Source of the DNA: CAXBCP01 sp963977005
Lineage (GTDB): Bacteria > Pseudomonadota > Alphaproteobacteria > MPNO01 > UBA830
NCBI GenBank assembly: GCA_963977005.1
Contig: CAXBMQ010000001.1
Coordinates: 62,001 to 126,000 of the forward strand
Direction of reading: 5' to 3'
Length of the DNA stretch: 64,000 nucleotides
Shown piece after piece: positions 26,854-36,810 of the stretch. How positions within the stretch are numbered: the stretch's first letter is position 1; each line of letters starts with the position of its first letter. The notes under the pieces are model-generated. The model was not told where the DNA came from and ran no database searches. It worked only from the letters and a program-made list of their open reading frames with translations. The position numbers and the translations under genes were made by a program.

Positions 26854-29800
26854 ATGACCCCTCTTGAAAAAATCAGAAGCGGCGCGATTGTTCGGGGGAT
26901 TGCGCCGAACCAGATCGTGCAGGTTGTCTCGGTCGATTGGATCGGTGACCAGGCATTGAATGTCGTATTCCGTGACCAGAACGGCGCGGTCGCCGAACGA
27001 ACGCTTTACCGGGACGATGAGCATCGCCTCGCGCTCGATGCGAGAGGCCGTCCGTGGTCGTTTGATGCCGACGGGGCATTGCTTCGGCTCGTTACAGAGG
27101 CGAACCGGATCAAGCTCGCGCACTACTTCGATCCCTATCTTGCCATCCATACCAGTCTCGTCGATCCGCTGCCGCACCAGATTTCGGCAGTTTATGGGGA
27201 GATGCTGCCGCGCCAGCCGCTGCGTTTTCTGCTCGCGGACGATCCGGGCGCTGGCAAGACCATAATGGCCGGGCTGCTGATGAAAGAACTGATCGCTCGC
27301 AGCGATCTCGACCGCTGCCTTGTCGTCGCGCCCGGCAGCCTCGTCGAGCAGTGGCAGGATGAGCTCGGCCAGAAATTCAATCTCGAATTCGACATCCTGA
27401 CGCGTGACATGATGGAGACCTCCCGGTCGGGCAACCCTTTCAATGACCGGAACCGGATGATCGTGCGGCTCGATGTTCTGGCTCGAAATGACGAGCTTCA
27501 GGAAAAGCTGATCAAGTCCCAGGAATGGGATCTGATTATCTGCGACGAAGCACACCGGATGTCGGCGACCTATTTCGGGGGGGAGGTCAAATACACCAAG
27601 CGCTACCAAACCGGGCAGAAACTGGGACAGATTTGCCGCCATTTGCTGCTGATGTCGGCAACGCCCCACAACGGCAAGGAAGAGGACTTCCAGCTCTTCA
27701 TGGCCCTGCTCGACGGCGACCGGTTCGAGGGCCGCTTCCGCGACGGCGTCCACTACGCCGACACCGAAGACATGATGCGGCGGCTCACGAAAGAAGAGCT
27801 GCTGCGGTTTGACGGACGCCCGCTCTTTCCCGAAAGGCGCGCCTACACCGTCAAATACGATCTCTCAGCCAAAGAAGCAGCGCTCTATTCGGCCGTCACC
27901 GACTACGTCCGCACCGAGATGAACCGCGTCCAGCGCTTTACCGAGACGGACGGCAAGAAGCGAAATAATGTCGGCTTCGCGCTGCAAATTCTTCAACGGC
28001 GCCTCGCCTCTTCTCCCGCCGCCATCTATCAATCTCTAAAGCGTCGCCGCGAGCGGCTTGAAAACGAACTCGCCGAGGCGCGGCTCGCCGCAAAAGGCAG
28101 CCGGGCAAAGTTCGACGAGGATAATGTCACTGACGAAATTTTGCGGAATATCGAGGAGTTCGGCCAGGAGGAAGTCGACGAACTTGAAGAGTTGATTTCG
28201 ACCGGCGCAACGACGGCGGAAACTGTCGAGCAGCTCGCGATCGAGGTCGAGACACTCAAGCATCTCGAAGAGATGGCGCTCAATGTGCTGCATTCAGGCG
28301 AAGACACGAAATGGCAACAGCTCAATCGCATCCTCGATGACGATCTGATGGTCGATAAAGACGGCAATCGACGCAAGCTGATCATCTTCACCGAGCCCAA
28401 GGATACGCTGCACTACCTGCTAGACAAGGTGAGGGCACGGCTGGGCCGTCCAGAGGCTGTTGACGTCATTCATGGCGGCGTCACACGCGAAGAGCGTCGG
28501 AAAATCATCGAGCGCTTCATGCAGGATCGTGACCTGCTGGTGCTGATCGCCAACGATGCCGCCGGCGAAGGCGTGAACCTCCAGCGCGGGCACCTGATGG
28601 TCAATTACGACCTGCCCTGGAATCCGAACAAGATCGAGCAGCGCTTCGGACGCATTCATCGGATCGGACAGACCGAAGTCTGCCACCTCTGGAACATCGT
28701 GGCCGCAGATACGCGGGAAGGCGAAGTTTATGGTCGGTTGCTTGAAAAGCTCGAAGCTGCCCGTGAAGCGCTTGGCGGCCGTGTCTATGATGTGCTCGGC
28801 GAACTGTTCGAGGGTGTTGCGCTGAAGGACCTGCTGTTTGAAGCGATTCAGTATGGCGAACAGGATGAAATCCGGGAGCGACTGTTCAAACAGGTCGACG
28901 GCGCCGTCGATCAGCAACACTTGCTGGATCTGCTAAAACGCCGTGCGCTTACGAACGATACGATGCCGGAAGCAAAGGTGCAGGAACTGCGCATCAAAAT
29001 GGAGCGGGCAGAAGCGCAGCGGCTCCAACCGCATCATATCCAGAGCTTTTTCGTGGAGGCCTTTCAGCATCTTGGCGGCAAGCTCAAATCGCGTGAGGAC
29101 GGTCGCTGGGAGATCACGCATGTCCCGATGCGCATTCGCGAGCGAGACCGCCAGATCGGCACGGGTGCGCCCGTCCAGAAGAAATACGAGCGCATCTGCT
29201 TTGAGAAAGCCAAGATCAACCAACAGCCTGTAGCAACCTTCGTCTGCCCCGGACATCCGCTTCTTGATGCTGTTATCAGCATTATCCGCGAAGACTACGA
29301 CCAGCTTATGAAACAAGGGGCGGTGCTGGTCGATGACACGGATGACGGGAATGAGCTCTCGGCCATTTTCTTGCTGGAGCACAGTGTGCAGGATGGCAGC
29401 CACGCTAGCAGCGGCAGACCGCATATCATCTCGCAGAAACTGCAATTCGCGGCGATCGACAAGTCCGGCACGACGACCAATGCCGGCATTGCCCCTCACC
29501 TCAATCTGCGGCCGGCCAAGGCGGACGAAATTGCGCTGGTTGAAGATGTTCTGAAAGCCGACTGGCTCACCACTGAGCTGGAAAAATCGGTGGTCAACTT
29601 CGCCACTGTCGAACTCGCGCAGCATCATGTCGCCGAAATCAAGTCGCGCCGCCTACCCGAAATCGACAAGGTCGAACGGGAAGTCAAAACTCGTCTCTCA
29701 AAAGAAATCAACTATTGGGATAGCCGTGCCTTCGAGCTCCAGGAGGAAGAAAAGGCGGGCAAGAAAACGCGCTTGAACTGGCAAAACGCGCGCCGCCGCG

Positions 29801-30369
29801 CCGAAGACATCGCTGAACGATTGCAGCGCCGACAGGCGCAGCTCGAAGAGGAGCGATTCATCACGTCTCAACCGCCTCGCGTGCGCGGTGGCATGGTTGT
29901 CATCCCACAGGGGTTGCTCGAAGAAAGGCGCGCCGCGCAATCGCCAGAAGGTGCGGTGCCTGAGGGCTTCGCAGAAGACCCTGCCGCACGGCGCGAAATC
30001 GAGATCGCGGCGATGAATTCTGTCATGGAAGCAGAGAAAATGCTGGGCAATATCCCGACAGACGTTTCAGCTCAGAAGATCGGCTACGATATCGCGTCCT
30101 TCAATCCGTCAACGCAGCATCTGCGCTTCATCGAAGTCAAAGGCCGGATAGACGGCGCGGACACGGTAATGATCACGCGTCAGGAAGTGATCACCTCGCT
30201 GCACGAACCGGACAAATACATCCTCGCCATCGTCCAGGTTGAAAACGGCTTCGCTCGGCAGCCCCGTTATGTCCGCGGCGCGCTCGACGATCGCGAACCG
30301 CGCTTCGATCAAAGCGCCATCCAATACAATATCAAACGCCTGCTGGAGCGGGCAGAGGCTCCCACATGA
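26854..30369 (+). CDS. SNF2 helicase with C-terminal DUF3883 (DrmD-like)
   Basis: 1,171 residues. Helicase motifs: Walker A DDPGAGKT at 129-136, DEAH at 231-234, SATPHNG near 268, then ANDAAGEGVNLQRG and QRFGRIHRIGQT for motifs V and VI. Residues 1,050-1,150 (GYDIASFNP, then RFIEVKGR and VMITRQEVI) form the DUF3883 domain, a restriction-endonuclease-like fold with E-V-K. The same domain order occurs in DrmD of class 1 DISARM, but DrmA, DrmB and DrmC are absent here. GGAGG lies six bases before the ATG, and the gene overlaps the methylase gene by four bases. Likely role: DNA translocase of a modification-dependent defence system. Confidence 0.85.
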   Translation: MTPLEKIRSGAIVRGIAPNQIVQVVSVDWIGDQALNVVFRDQNGAVAERTLYRDDEHRLALDARGRPWSFDADGALLRLVTEANRIKLAHYFDPYLAIHTSLVDPLPHQISAVYGEMLPRQPLRFLLADDPGAGKTIMAGLLMKELIARSDLDRCLVVAPGSLVEQWQDELGQKFNLEFDILTRDMMETSRSGNPFNDRNRMIVRLDVLARNDELQEKLIKSQEWDLIICDEAHRMSATYFGGEVKYTKRYQTGQKLGQICRHLLLMSATPHNGKEEDFQLFMALLDGDRFEGRFRDGVHYADTEDMMRRLTKEELLRFDGRPLFPERRAYTVKYDLSAKEAALYSAVTDYVRTEMNRVQRFTETDGKKRNNVGFALQILQRRLASSPAAIYQSLKRRRERLENELAEARLAAKGSRAKFDEDNVTDEILRNIEEFGQEEVDELEELISTGATTAETVEQLAIEVETLKHLEEMALNVLHSGEDTKWQQLNRILDDDLMVDKDGNRRKLIIFTEPKDTLHYLLDKVRARLGRPEAVDVIHGGVTREERRKIIERFMQDRDLLVLIANDAAGEGVNLQRGHLMVNYDLPWNPNKIEQRFGRIHRIGQTEVCHLWNIVAADTREGEVYGRLLEKLEAAREALGGRVYDVLGELFEGVALKDLLFEAIQYGEQDEIRERLFKQVDGAVDQQHLLDLLKRRALTNDTMPEAKVQELRIKMERAEAQRLQPHHIQSFFVEAFQHLGGKLKSREDGRWEITHVPMRIRERDRQIGTGAPVQKKYERICFEKAKINQQPVATFVCPGHPLLDAVISIIREDYDQLMKQGAVLVDDTDDGNELSAIFLLEHSVQDGSHASSGRPHIISQKLQFAAIDKSGTTTNAGIAPHLNLRPAKADEIALVEDVLKADWLTTELEKSVVNFATVELAQHHVAEIKSRRLPEIDKVEREVKTRLSKEINYWDSRAFELQEEEKAGKKTRLNWQNARRRAEDIAERLQRRQAQLEEERFITSQPPRVRGGMVVIPQGLLEERRAAQSPEGAVPEGFAEDPAARREIEIAAMNSVMEAEKMLGNIPTDVSAQKIGYDIASFNPSTQHLRFIEVKGRIDGADTVMITRQEVITSLHEPDKYILAIVQVENGFARQPRYVRGALDDREPRFDQSAIQYNIKRLLERAEAPT

Positions 30370-33311
30370 CCACCACATATAAAAAGAAACTCATCGAAGT
30401 CTCCATCCCTCTGGAGGCCATCAACGCTGCCTCCGCGCATGAAAAAATGCCGGGTATTGGTCCCCACCCGAGGGGCATACACCTTTGGTGGGCACGACGA
30501 CCTTTGGCTGCGTGTCGGGCTGTCCTATTTGCCCAGCTTGTTGATGATCCGTCGGAGTATGCCGATGAGCTGCTCGAGGATGCCAAGCTACGCAGAGCGG
30601 CAGAAAAAGAACTCGCAGAGCGCCTCGCCAAGCGTCAGCGCGACAAGGAAGAAGGCAAGGCTATACCGGCAGAGGACAAGCCGGTGACGCTCGAAGATGT
30701 CATCGTCGATCTCGAACGCCAGCGTCTGTTCAAGATTATCCAAGACATGGTGAAGTGGGAGAATTCAACGAACGAAGAGGTTCTCGAGCGTGCCCGCGCT
30801 GAAATCCGGCGGAGTTGCAACGGTAAGCTTCCATCTATCTACGACCCCTTTTCCGGTGGAGGCTCGATTCCACTTGAGGCGCAGCGTCTTGGGCTGTCGG
30901 CCTACGGCTCTGATCTAAACCCTGTCGCCGTGATGATCGGCAAGGCGATGATTGAGATACCACCGAAGTTCAAAGATCAGCCGCCAATCCACCCCGGCCC
31001 GAAAGAACGCACGCACTACCGCAACGCCGAAGGCCTCGCTGAGGATGTCAAATATTACGGCAAATGGATGCGCGATAAAGCGTTCGAGCGCATCGGCGCT
31101 CTTTATCCACAAATCGATCTGCCTAAGGAATACGGCGGCGGCAAAGCGACCGTAATCGCATGGATTTGGGCACGAACAGTACCGTGCCCTGATCCAGCTT
31201 TTGCCAATGTCCAGGTTCCAGTTGTTTCTTCTTTTGTTTTGAGCACGAAGAAACGCAAGGAAGCGTGGATAGAGCCAATCGTAGACAAAAAACTAAAGAG
31301 CATCACTTGGCGCGTCCACAGCAATGGCACCAAGGCCGAGCTCGAAAAGGCGAAGAAGGGCACGAAGGCTGGGCGGGCCGTGTTCAGATGTCTTTTTTCC
31401 GACGCTCCAATAACAGGAGAATATGCAGATGCAGAAGCAGCAAAAGGCAATATGGGTAAAACTCTCATTGCCATAGTGGCGGACAGCAAAAATGGAAGAG
31501 TTTACGTTAGTCCAGAGTCCATCGAGCAGGAAAAAGCCGTTCTAGAAGCGGAAACACTCTTGGCGAAAATGGACTTGGGACATTTGGAGCTACCCTGCCG
31601 CGGAACGTTTGCCAGCAACGCCCAAGGGCGTCGATATGGCTTTAACACATTCAAGGATTACTACAATGATCGGCAACTAGTCTCTCTCAATACATTTCGT
31701 CTTCTGATGGAAGATGCCCGTGCCGAGGTTGAGAAAGATGCAATTGCAGTCGGTTTGTCGTCTGAGAAGAACCCACTTCGGAATAGCGGAACAGGAGCCA
31801 GAGCTTATGCGGAAGCCATAAGTGTGTATCTCGAATTTGGCATCGAGCGTTGTACTGATTTCAATAACTCCGTTGTCCGCTGGAGTCCGAGCAATGAGAA
31901 AGTAATGAATCTATTTGCCAGACAAGCGATACCAATGACGTGGGACTTTCCAGAAGCAAATATACTATCCAAGGTTGTTGGTGGTTTCGAGCCGTGTATA
32001 GAGTTTATTTCTAAATGCATTTCCACCTTGCCCGCAAATTCAAGCGGGCAAATATATGCGCAAGACGCACAATCTGTCTCATACGATCCAAACGTTGTTA
32101 TTTCAACAGACCCACCATACTACGATAACGTTAGTTATGCAGACCTATCAGATTTTTTCTTTTGCTGGATGCGAGTTACCCTTCGGTCTCTATACCCAGA
32201 GTTATTAGGTGTCTTAGCTGCGCCGAAGGCGGAAGAGTTAATCGCAGATTCGTATCGTCAAGGAGATAAGGACGCGGCGGAAGCGTTCTTCCTTGACGGA
32301 ATGCGCAGAGCGATAACCAGAATGGCTGAGCAATCGTCCGAAGAGTTTCCGGCCACAATCTACTACGCGTTTAAACAGAGCGAAATAGACAAGGAGGGCA
32401 TTAGTTCGACAGGGTGGGCGACCTTCCTGCAGGCTGTTATTGAGGCCGGCTATGCGGTCGTTGGTACTTGGCCGGTCCGCTCTGAGCAGACCTACCGAAT
32501 GGTTGCGGCGGGTACAAACGCCCTCGCAAATTCGGTTGTTCTTGTTTGTCGCCAGAGGCAGGCAGACGCTGGCGTAATAAGCAGGGCAGAGTTTATTCGC
32601 GCACTGAAACGAGAATTACCGCCGGCCATTGCTGAATTGCAACGGGCAAATATTGCCCCAGCAGATATGCCCCAGTCGTCGATAGGGCCGGGGATGGGTA
32701 TTTACAGCCGTTATGCTTCGATCCTAGAGGCCGATGACAGCCCAATGACGGTGAAGGCTGCGCTGCAGCTAATTAATCGAGAGCTCGACGAATTCCTGTC
32801 CGACGTGCAAGGCGAATTCGACTCCGACACTCGATTTTCGATCACTTGGTTTGGGCAGCACGGCTATGATAAAGGCGAGTCCGGCTCCGCAATCAACATC
32901 GCCCAAGCTCGCGGGATTTCAGTTGAAAGTGTTAAGCATGCAGGCATCATCGAATACTCAGCGGGTAAAGTCCGCATCCTGAAACGTGACGAGTTCTTGG
33001 ATGATTGGGACCCAGCAACAGATGCTCATCTGACTGTGTGGGAGTGCTGCCAGCACCTCATAAGAAAGCTCGAAACAGAAGGCGAGTACGAGGCAGCTAT
33101 TTTGCTCAAAAAGATCGGCCCAGACAAGTCCGACGCCGTAAAAGACCTTGCCTACTGCCTCTATGACATCTGCTCAAACAAGCGGAAGGATGCAAAAGAG
33201 GCGACGTCTTACAACGCGCTTATCGCCATTTGGGCGGAGCTTACGCGGCAGGCGGCGTCCATTCATGAAAACGATCTTGGCGGCGACCGCCAGACTGCAA
33301 TGAATTTGTAA
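30366..33311 (+). CDS. DUF1156 adenine-specific DNA methyltransferase
   Basis: 981 residues. The DUF1156 N-terminus is plain: IPLEAINAASAHEK, then HLWWARRPLAACRAVLFAQL near 45. The SAM pocket is D160-PFSGGG and the catalytic motif is D582-PPYYDN. The order (SAM pocket before DPPY, with a very long spacer) fits N6-adenine enzymes of the COG1743 type. It presumably protects host DNA or marks it for the helicase partner. Bases from about 31,200 to 32,700 are visibly richer in A and T than the flanks and than the neighbouring genes, suggesting that the central part was replaced by recombination. It starts within the helicase stop (ATGA) and ends 14 bases before the DUF499 gene. Confidence 0.85.
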   Translation: MTTTYKKKLIEVSIPLEAINAASAHEKMPGIGPHPRGIHLWWARRPLAACRAVLFAQLVDDPSEYADELLEDAKLRRAAEKELAERLAKRQRDKEEGKAIPAEDKPVTLEDVIVDLERQRLFKIIQDMVKWENSTNEEVLERARAEIRRSCNGKLPSIYDPFSGGGSIPLEAQRLGLSAYGSDLNPVAVMIGKAMIEIPPKFKDQPPIHPGPKERTHYRNAEGLAEDVKYYGKWMRDKAFERIGALYPQIDLPKEYGGGKATVIAWIWARTVPCPDPAFANVQVPVVSSFVLSTKKRKEAWIEPIVDKKLKSITWRVHSNGTKAELEKAKKGTKAGRAVFRCLFSDAPITGEYADAEAAKGNMGKTLIAIVADSKNGRVYVSPESIEQEKAVLEAETLLAKMDLGHLELPCRGTFASNAQGRRYGFNTFKDYYNDRQLVSLNTFRLLMEDARAEVEKDAIAVGLSSEKNPLRNSGTGARAYAEAISVYLEFGIERCTDFNNSVVRWSPSNEKVMNLFARQAIPMTWDFPEANILSKVVGGFEPCIEFISKCISTLPANSSGQIYAQDAQSVSYDPNVVISTDPPYYDNVSYADLSDFFFCWMRVTLRSLYPELLGVLAAPKAEELIADSYRQGDKDAAEAFFLDGMRRAITRMAEQSSEEFPATIYYAFKQSEIDKEGISSTGWATFLQAVIEAGYAVVGTWPVRSEQTYRMVAAGTNALANSVVLVCRQRQADAGVISRAEFIRALKRELPPAIAELQRANIAPADMPQSSIGPGMGIYSRYASILEADDSPMTVKAALQLINRELDEFLSDVQGEFDSDTRFSITWFGQHGYDKGESGSAINIAQARGISVESVKHAGIIEYSAGKVRILKRDEFLDDWDPATDAHLTVWECCQHLIRKLETEGEYEAAILLKKIGPDKSDAVKDLAYCLYDICSNKRKDAKEATSYNALIAIWAELTRQAASIHENDLGGDRQTAMNL

Positions 33312-33325
33312 GGGGGGCGCTACAC

Positions 33326-36300
33326 ATGGCCAAGAGTACTCGTCAGTATGTTTTTGATGGCATGGAGTTGCTGCCAGAGGCGCTCATCCAATTTGTCGAG
33401 AAGCGCCTTGAAAGCGCTATCAAGGGCCATTGGCAGGTAGAAGTCGTTGAGAGAATCTCCGGTCTGAAAACCAAAGACGGCGCAGTCTCATGGGACCAGC
33501 AAGGCCTGCTCAAGACCATGATGATTTTCTGGAGAGATGCGTTCTCCATGGTACTCGGTCACCCTGAGCGCTCCTACGTTTCCGAACTTCTCGATGTCAG
33601 GAACAAGCTCTCGCACAACGAGACTTTTACCTACGACGATGCCGAGCGCGCGCTCGACACAATGCGCCGCTTGATGGAAGCGATCAGCGCTGGCGAGACA
33701 GCTGCCGAAATCAGCAAAATGCGCGATACGATCCTGCGCACGAAATATGCCGAGCTTCAGCGGAACGAAGAGCGGCGCAAAACACAGCGGCTTAATATCT
33801 CAGTGGAAACAGTAGCCGGCCTCCTACCGTGGCGTGAAATCGTTGAACCGCATCAGGACGTTGCCACAGGTGAATTCCAGCAGGCTGAATTTGCCGCCGA
33901 TCTCGGTAAGGTGCACGAAGGCAGTGCCCCTTCCGAGTACAGGAATCCGAAGGAGTTTTTCAGCCGCACTTATTTGACCGATGGCTTAAGCAGTTTACTC
34001 GTCGGCGCAGCCAAGCGCCTTTCGGAAGCCGGCGGGGATCCCGTCGTCGAACTGCAAACGAATTTCGGCGGCGGTAAGACGCACTCGATGCTCGCGCTCT
34101 ACCACATGGTGGGCGGAACTACGGCACAGGATTTGCCGGGTCTCGATCAACTGCTATCCAAACACGAGCTAAAAGTTCCAGGAAAGATCAACCGGGCGGT
34201 GCTTGTCGGTACGTCACGGGGGCCTCAGGACGTGCTGACCGTAGATGGTGGTCGTAAAATTCGCACGACTTGGGGTGAACTTGTGTGGCAGCTCGGCGGT
34301 GCCGACGCCTATGACATGATTGCCGATAACGATGCCAATGGTATCGCACCCGGGTCGAACCTGCTCGAGACGATATTCAAGAAATGCGCGCCTTGTCTTA
34401 TCCTGATCGACGAATGGGTCGCCTATTTGCGCCAAATCTACAAAGTCGATGGACTGCCATCCGGCTCGTTTGATGCAAACCTTTCATTCGTCCAGTCCCT
34501 CACAGAGGCCGTCAAAGCGAGCCCTGGCACGTTGCTGGTAGCCTCACTACCCGCGTCTCAGATCGAAGTTGGCGGTGAAGGTGGTCAGGAAGCGCTGGCA
34601 CGCCTGAAACAGACATTTTCACGTGTCGAGTCGTCGTGGCGGCCGGCTTCGCAAGAAGAGAGCTACGAGATTGTTCGGCGACGACTGTTCAAGGAAATCC
34701 CTGGCGACAAGCATCACCACAAGGACAACACGTTAAAGCAGTTCGCAAAGCTCTACCGCGAGAACGCCAACGATTTTCCGCAAGGATGCTCTGACGAGGA
34801 TTATCGCCGAAAGCTGGAGAAGGCTTACCCAATTCATCCCGAATTGTTCGATCAGCTCTATACGAGCTGGGGGTCGCTGGAAAAATTCCAGCGCACGCGC
34901 GGCGTGCTGCGTCTTATGGCACAAGTCATTCATGAGCTCTGGATGAGCAATGATCCCTCGGTGATGATCATGCCGGGCAGCGTTGCAATCAGTTCAGCAC
35001 GGGTTGAGCCCGAGCTCCTTCACTACCTCGATGTGAACTGGCAGTCGATCATCGCCGGCGATGTGGATGGTACGAACTCGACGCCCTATAAGATCGATCA
35101 GTCCGCGCCGAACCTGAACCGCTATTCGGCGACACGGCGCGTAGCGCGCTCGATTTTCATGGGCTCCGCCCCGACCTACAAGGAAGAGAACAAGGGTCTC
35201 GACGACAAGCAAATCAATCTTGGCGTCGTCCAGCCGGGCGAGCGACCGGCCATCTTTGGCGATGCGCTGCGCCGGCTGACAAACCAAGCCAAGTTCATGC
35301 ACAGCGACCTTGGCCGTTACTGGTACTCGATGTCGGCCAGTTTGAATCGCATTGCTGCAGATCGCGCCGGTCAGCTCGAAGAAGCACTCGTTCTGATGAC
35401 GATCGATCAGGAGCTGACCAAATACATCAATAGTATCGGCGACCGCGGTCACTTCGATGCAGTACAGGTGGCCCCGTCGTCGTCTGCAGATGTTCCCGAT
35501 GAGCCGGGCGGCGTCAGGGCCGTTGTACTCGGGGTTGCGCACCCGCATACGGGCCGAGAGGGGTCCGAGGCGTTGACCGAGGCCAAAGACATCCTGATGC
35601 AGCGCGGCTCCACGCCGCGCGTCTACCGGAACACACTGGTTTTTCTCACGGCAGAGTCGCGGCAGCTCGACAATCTAAGAGAAGCCGTTCGGTCCGCGCT
35701 CGCATGGGCATCGATTGTTAAGGACGACAAACGGCTCGATCTGAAGACGAGTGATATTGCGCTGGCAGAGGCAAAGTCCGCCGAGGCGAACGAAACCTTG
35801 AAGACACGACTGCGCGAATGCTGGTGTTACCTGATTTATCCGCACCAGGAGACCGCCGAGGCCGAAGTGGAATGGGCATCCGGCAAGGTGCCCGCGCAAG
35901 ACGGTCTGTTGGCTCGCGCCAGCAAGAAACTGGCAAGCGACGAAGGATTGCTGCCAGAACTCGGTCCGACCCGACTTGACCGCGACCTCCAGCGCTACAT
36001 CTGGAACGACAAGCCGCATCTACTGCTGAAAGACCTTTGGGAATATCTCAATCGCTACACGTACCTGCCACGTCTAAAGAACCAAGCTGTTCTGGTGAAA
36101 GCTGTGCAAGCCGCAGTATCTGGCATGCTGCCCGGTCCGTTTGCTTATGCAGAGCAATGGGATGACGGCAATCAGAAATTCCTTGGCCTGATCATCGAGA
36201 AAGCCACAAATCCGCATATTGTAATCGACAGCGATAGCGTGATCGTTAAGCCAGATGTGGCAGAAAGTCACCGGCCTGATACAGTGACGGACGAACCAGA

Positions 36301-36625
36301 AACCGAGACCGAAAAAGGCGGCGCCACAGACGGCGCAGGAACCGGCAAAGACGGTCAGGGCGAACAGGGAGCCGATAGTGATGAGGAAGAAAAGCTTCCG
36401 AACCGGTTTTTAGGAACGGTGATAATTTCATCCGACCGACCTGCCCGCGACATGCACCAGATTGTCGAAGCCATCGTTGAACAACTTACAACGCTTCCCG
36501 GTAGTGAAGTTTCGCTGAAACTGGAAATCGATGCTGAAGTCCCTTCCGGACTCGACCGTGCAAAGGTGCGAACGCTCATGGAGAATGCGACGACTTTGGG
36601 CTTCATTGACAAAGCCGTTAGATGA
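33326..36625 (+). CDS. DUF499 ATPase with N-terminal Swt1-type HEPN domain
   Basis: 1,099 residues. The first 130 residues form a Swt1-like HEPN domain with R92-NKLS-H97, a candidate RNase active site. The P-loop is G248-GGKTHS, followed by a Walker B-like LILIDEWVAYLR near 357. The C-terminal 120 residues contain an acidic Glu/Gly linker (1,000-1,020) and a short folded end. DUF499 (COG1483) proteins occur with DUF1156 methylases and SNF2 helicases in defence islands; to my recollection this association was noted in early defence-island surveys. It could sense unmodified DNA and unleash its own HEPN nuclease, but this is inference. Confidence 0.83.
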   Translation: MAKSTRQYVFDGMELLPEALIQFVEKRLESAIKGHWQVEVVERISGLKTKDGAVSWDQQGLLKTMMIFWRDAFSMVLGHPERSYVSELLDVRNKLSHNETFTYDDAERALDTMRRLMEAISAGETAAEISKMRDTILRTKYAELQRNEERRKTQRLNISVETVAGLLPWREIVEPHQDVATGEFQQAEFAADLGKVHEGSAPSEYRNPKEFFSRTYLTDGLSSLLVGAAKRLSEAGGDPVVELQTNFGGGKTHSMLALYHMVGGTTAQDLPGLDQLLSKHELKVPGKINRAVLVGTSRGPQDVLTVDGGRKIRTTWGELVWQLGGADAYDMIADNDANGIAPGSNLLETIFKKCAPCLILIDEWVAYLRQIYKVDGLPSGSFDANLSFVQSLTEAVKASPGTLLVASLPASQIEVGGEGGQEALARLKQTFSRVESSWRPASQEESYEIVRRRLFKEIPGDKHHHKDNTLKQFAKLYRENANDFPQGCSDEDYRRKLEKAYPIHPELFDQLYTSWGSLEKFQRTRGVLRLMAQVIHELWMSNDPSVMIMPGSVAISSARVEPELLHYLDVNWQSIIAGDVDGTNSTPYKIDQSAPNLNRYSATRRVARSIFMGSAPTYKEENKGLDDKQINLGVVQPGERPAIFGDALRRLTNQAKFMHSDLGRYWYSMSASLNRIAADRAGQLEEALVLMTIDQELTKYINSIGDRGHFDAVQVAPSSSADVPDEPGGVRAVVLGVAHPHTGREGSEALTEAKDILMQRGSTPRVYRNTLVFLTAESRQLDNLREAVRSALAWASIVKDDKRLDLKTSDIALAEAKSAEANETLKTRLRECWCYLIYPHQETAEAEVEWASGKVPAQDGLLARASKKLASDEGLLPELGPTRLDRDLQRYIWNDKPHLLLKDLWEYLNRYTYLPRLKNQAVLVKAVQAAVSGMLPGPFAYAEQWDDGNQKFLGLIIEKATNPHIVIDSDSVIVKPDVAESHRPDTVTDEPETETEKGGATDGAGTGKDGQGEQGADSDEEEKLPNRFLGTVIISSDRPARDMHQIVEAIVEQLTTLPGSEVSLKLEIDAEVPSGLDRAKVRTLMENATTLGFIDKAVR

Positions 36626-36810
36626 CAGTGGTGAGCCCCTCCAGCATTCCTTCTCGGAACGCCGCACTAATGCGCCTGTTCGGTCTCAAACGGGTCGGCT
36701 TTACCAATATCGCCTGCTGCATGATAAGGCATACAAATTGCGATTGCGGTGAATGTGCCTACCGTGCGTTTGCATAATGCCAACGGCAATCGCTAACAGG
36801 AATGATCTTC

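Noticed and set aside
26776..27753. 325-codon minus-strand frame opposite the SNF2 helicase
   Set aside because: Antisense to the helicase motor, whose motifs are intact.
26854..36625. Complete DISARM system
   Set aside because: Only a DrmD-like helicase and an adenine methylase resemble it; DrmA, DrmB and DrmC are not present, and DUF499 is not a DISARM component.
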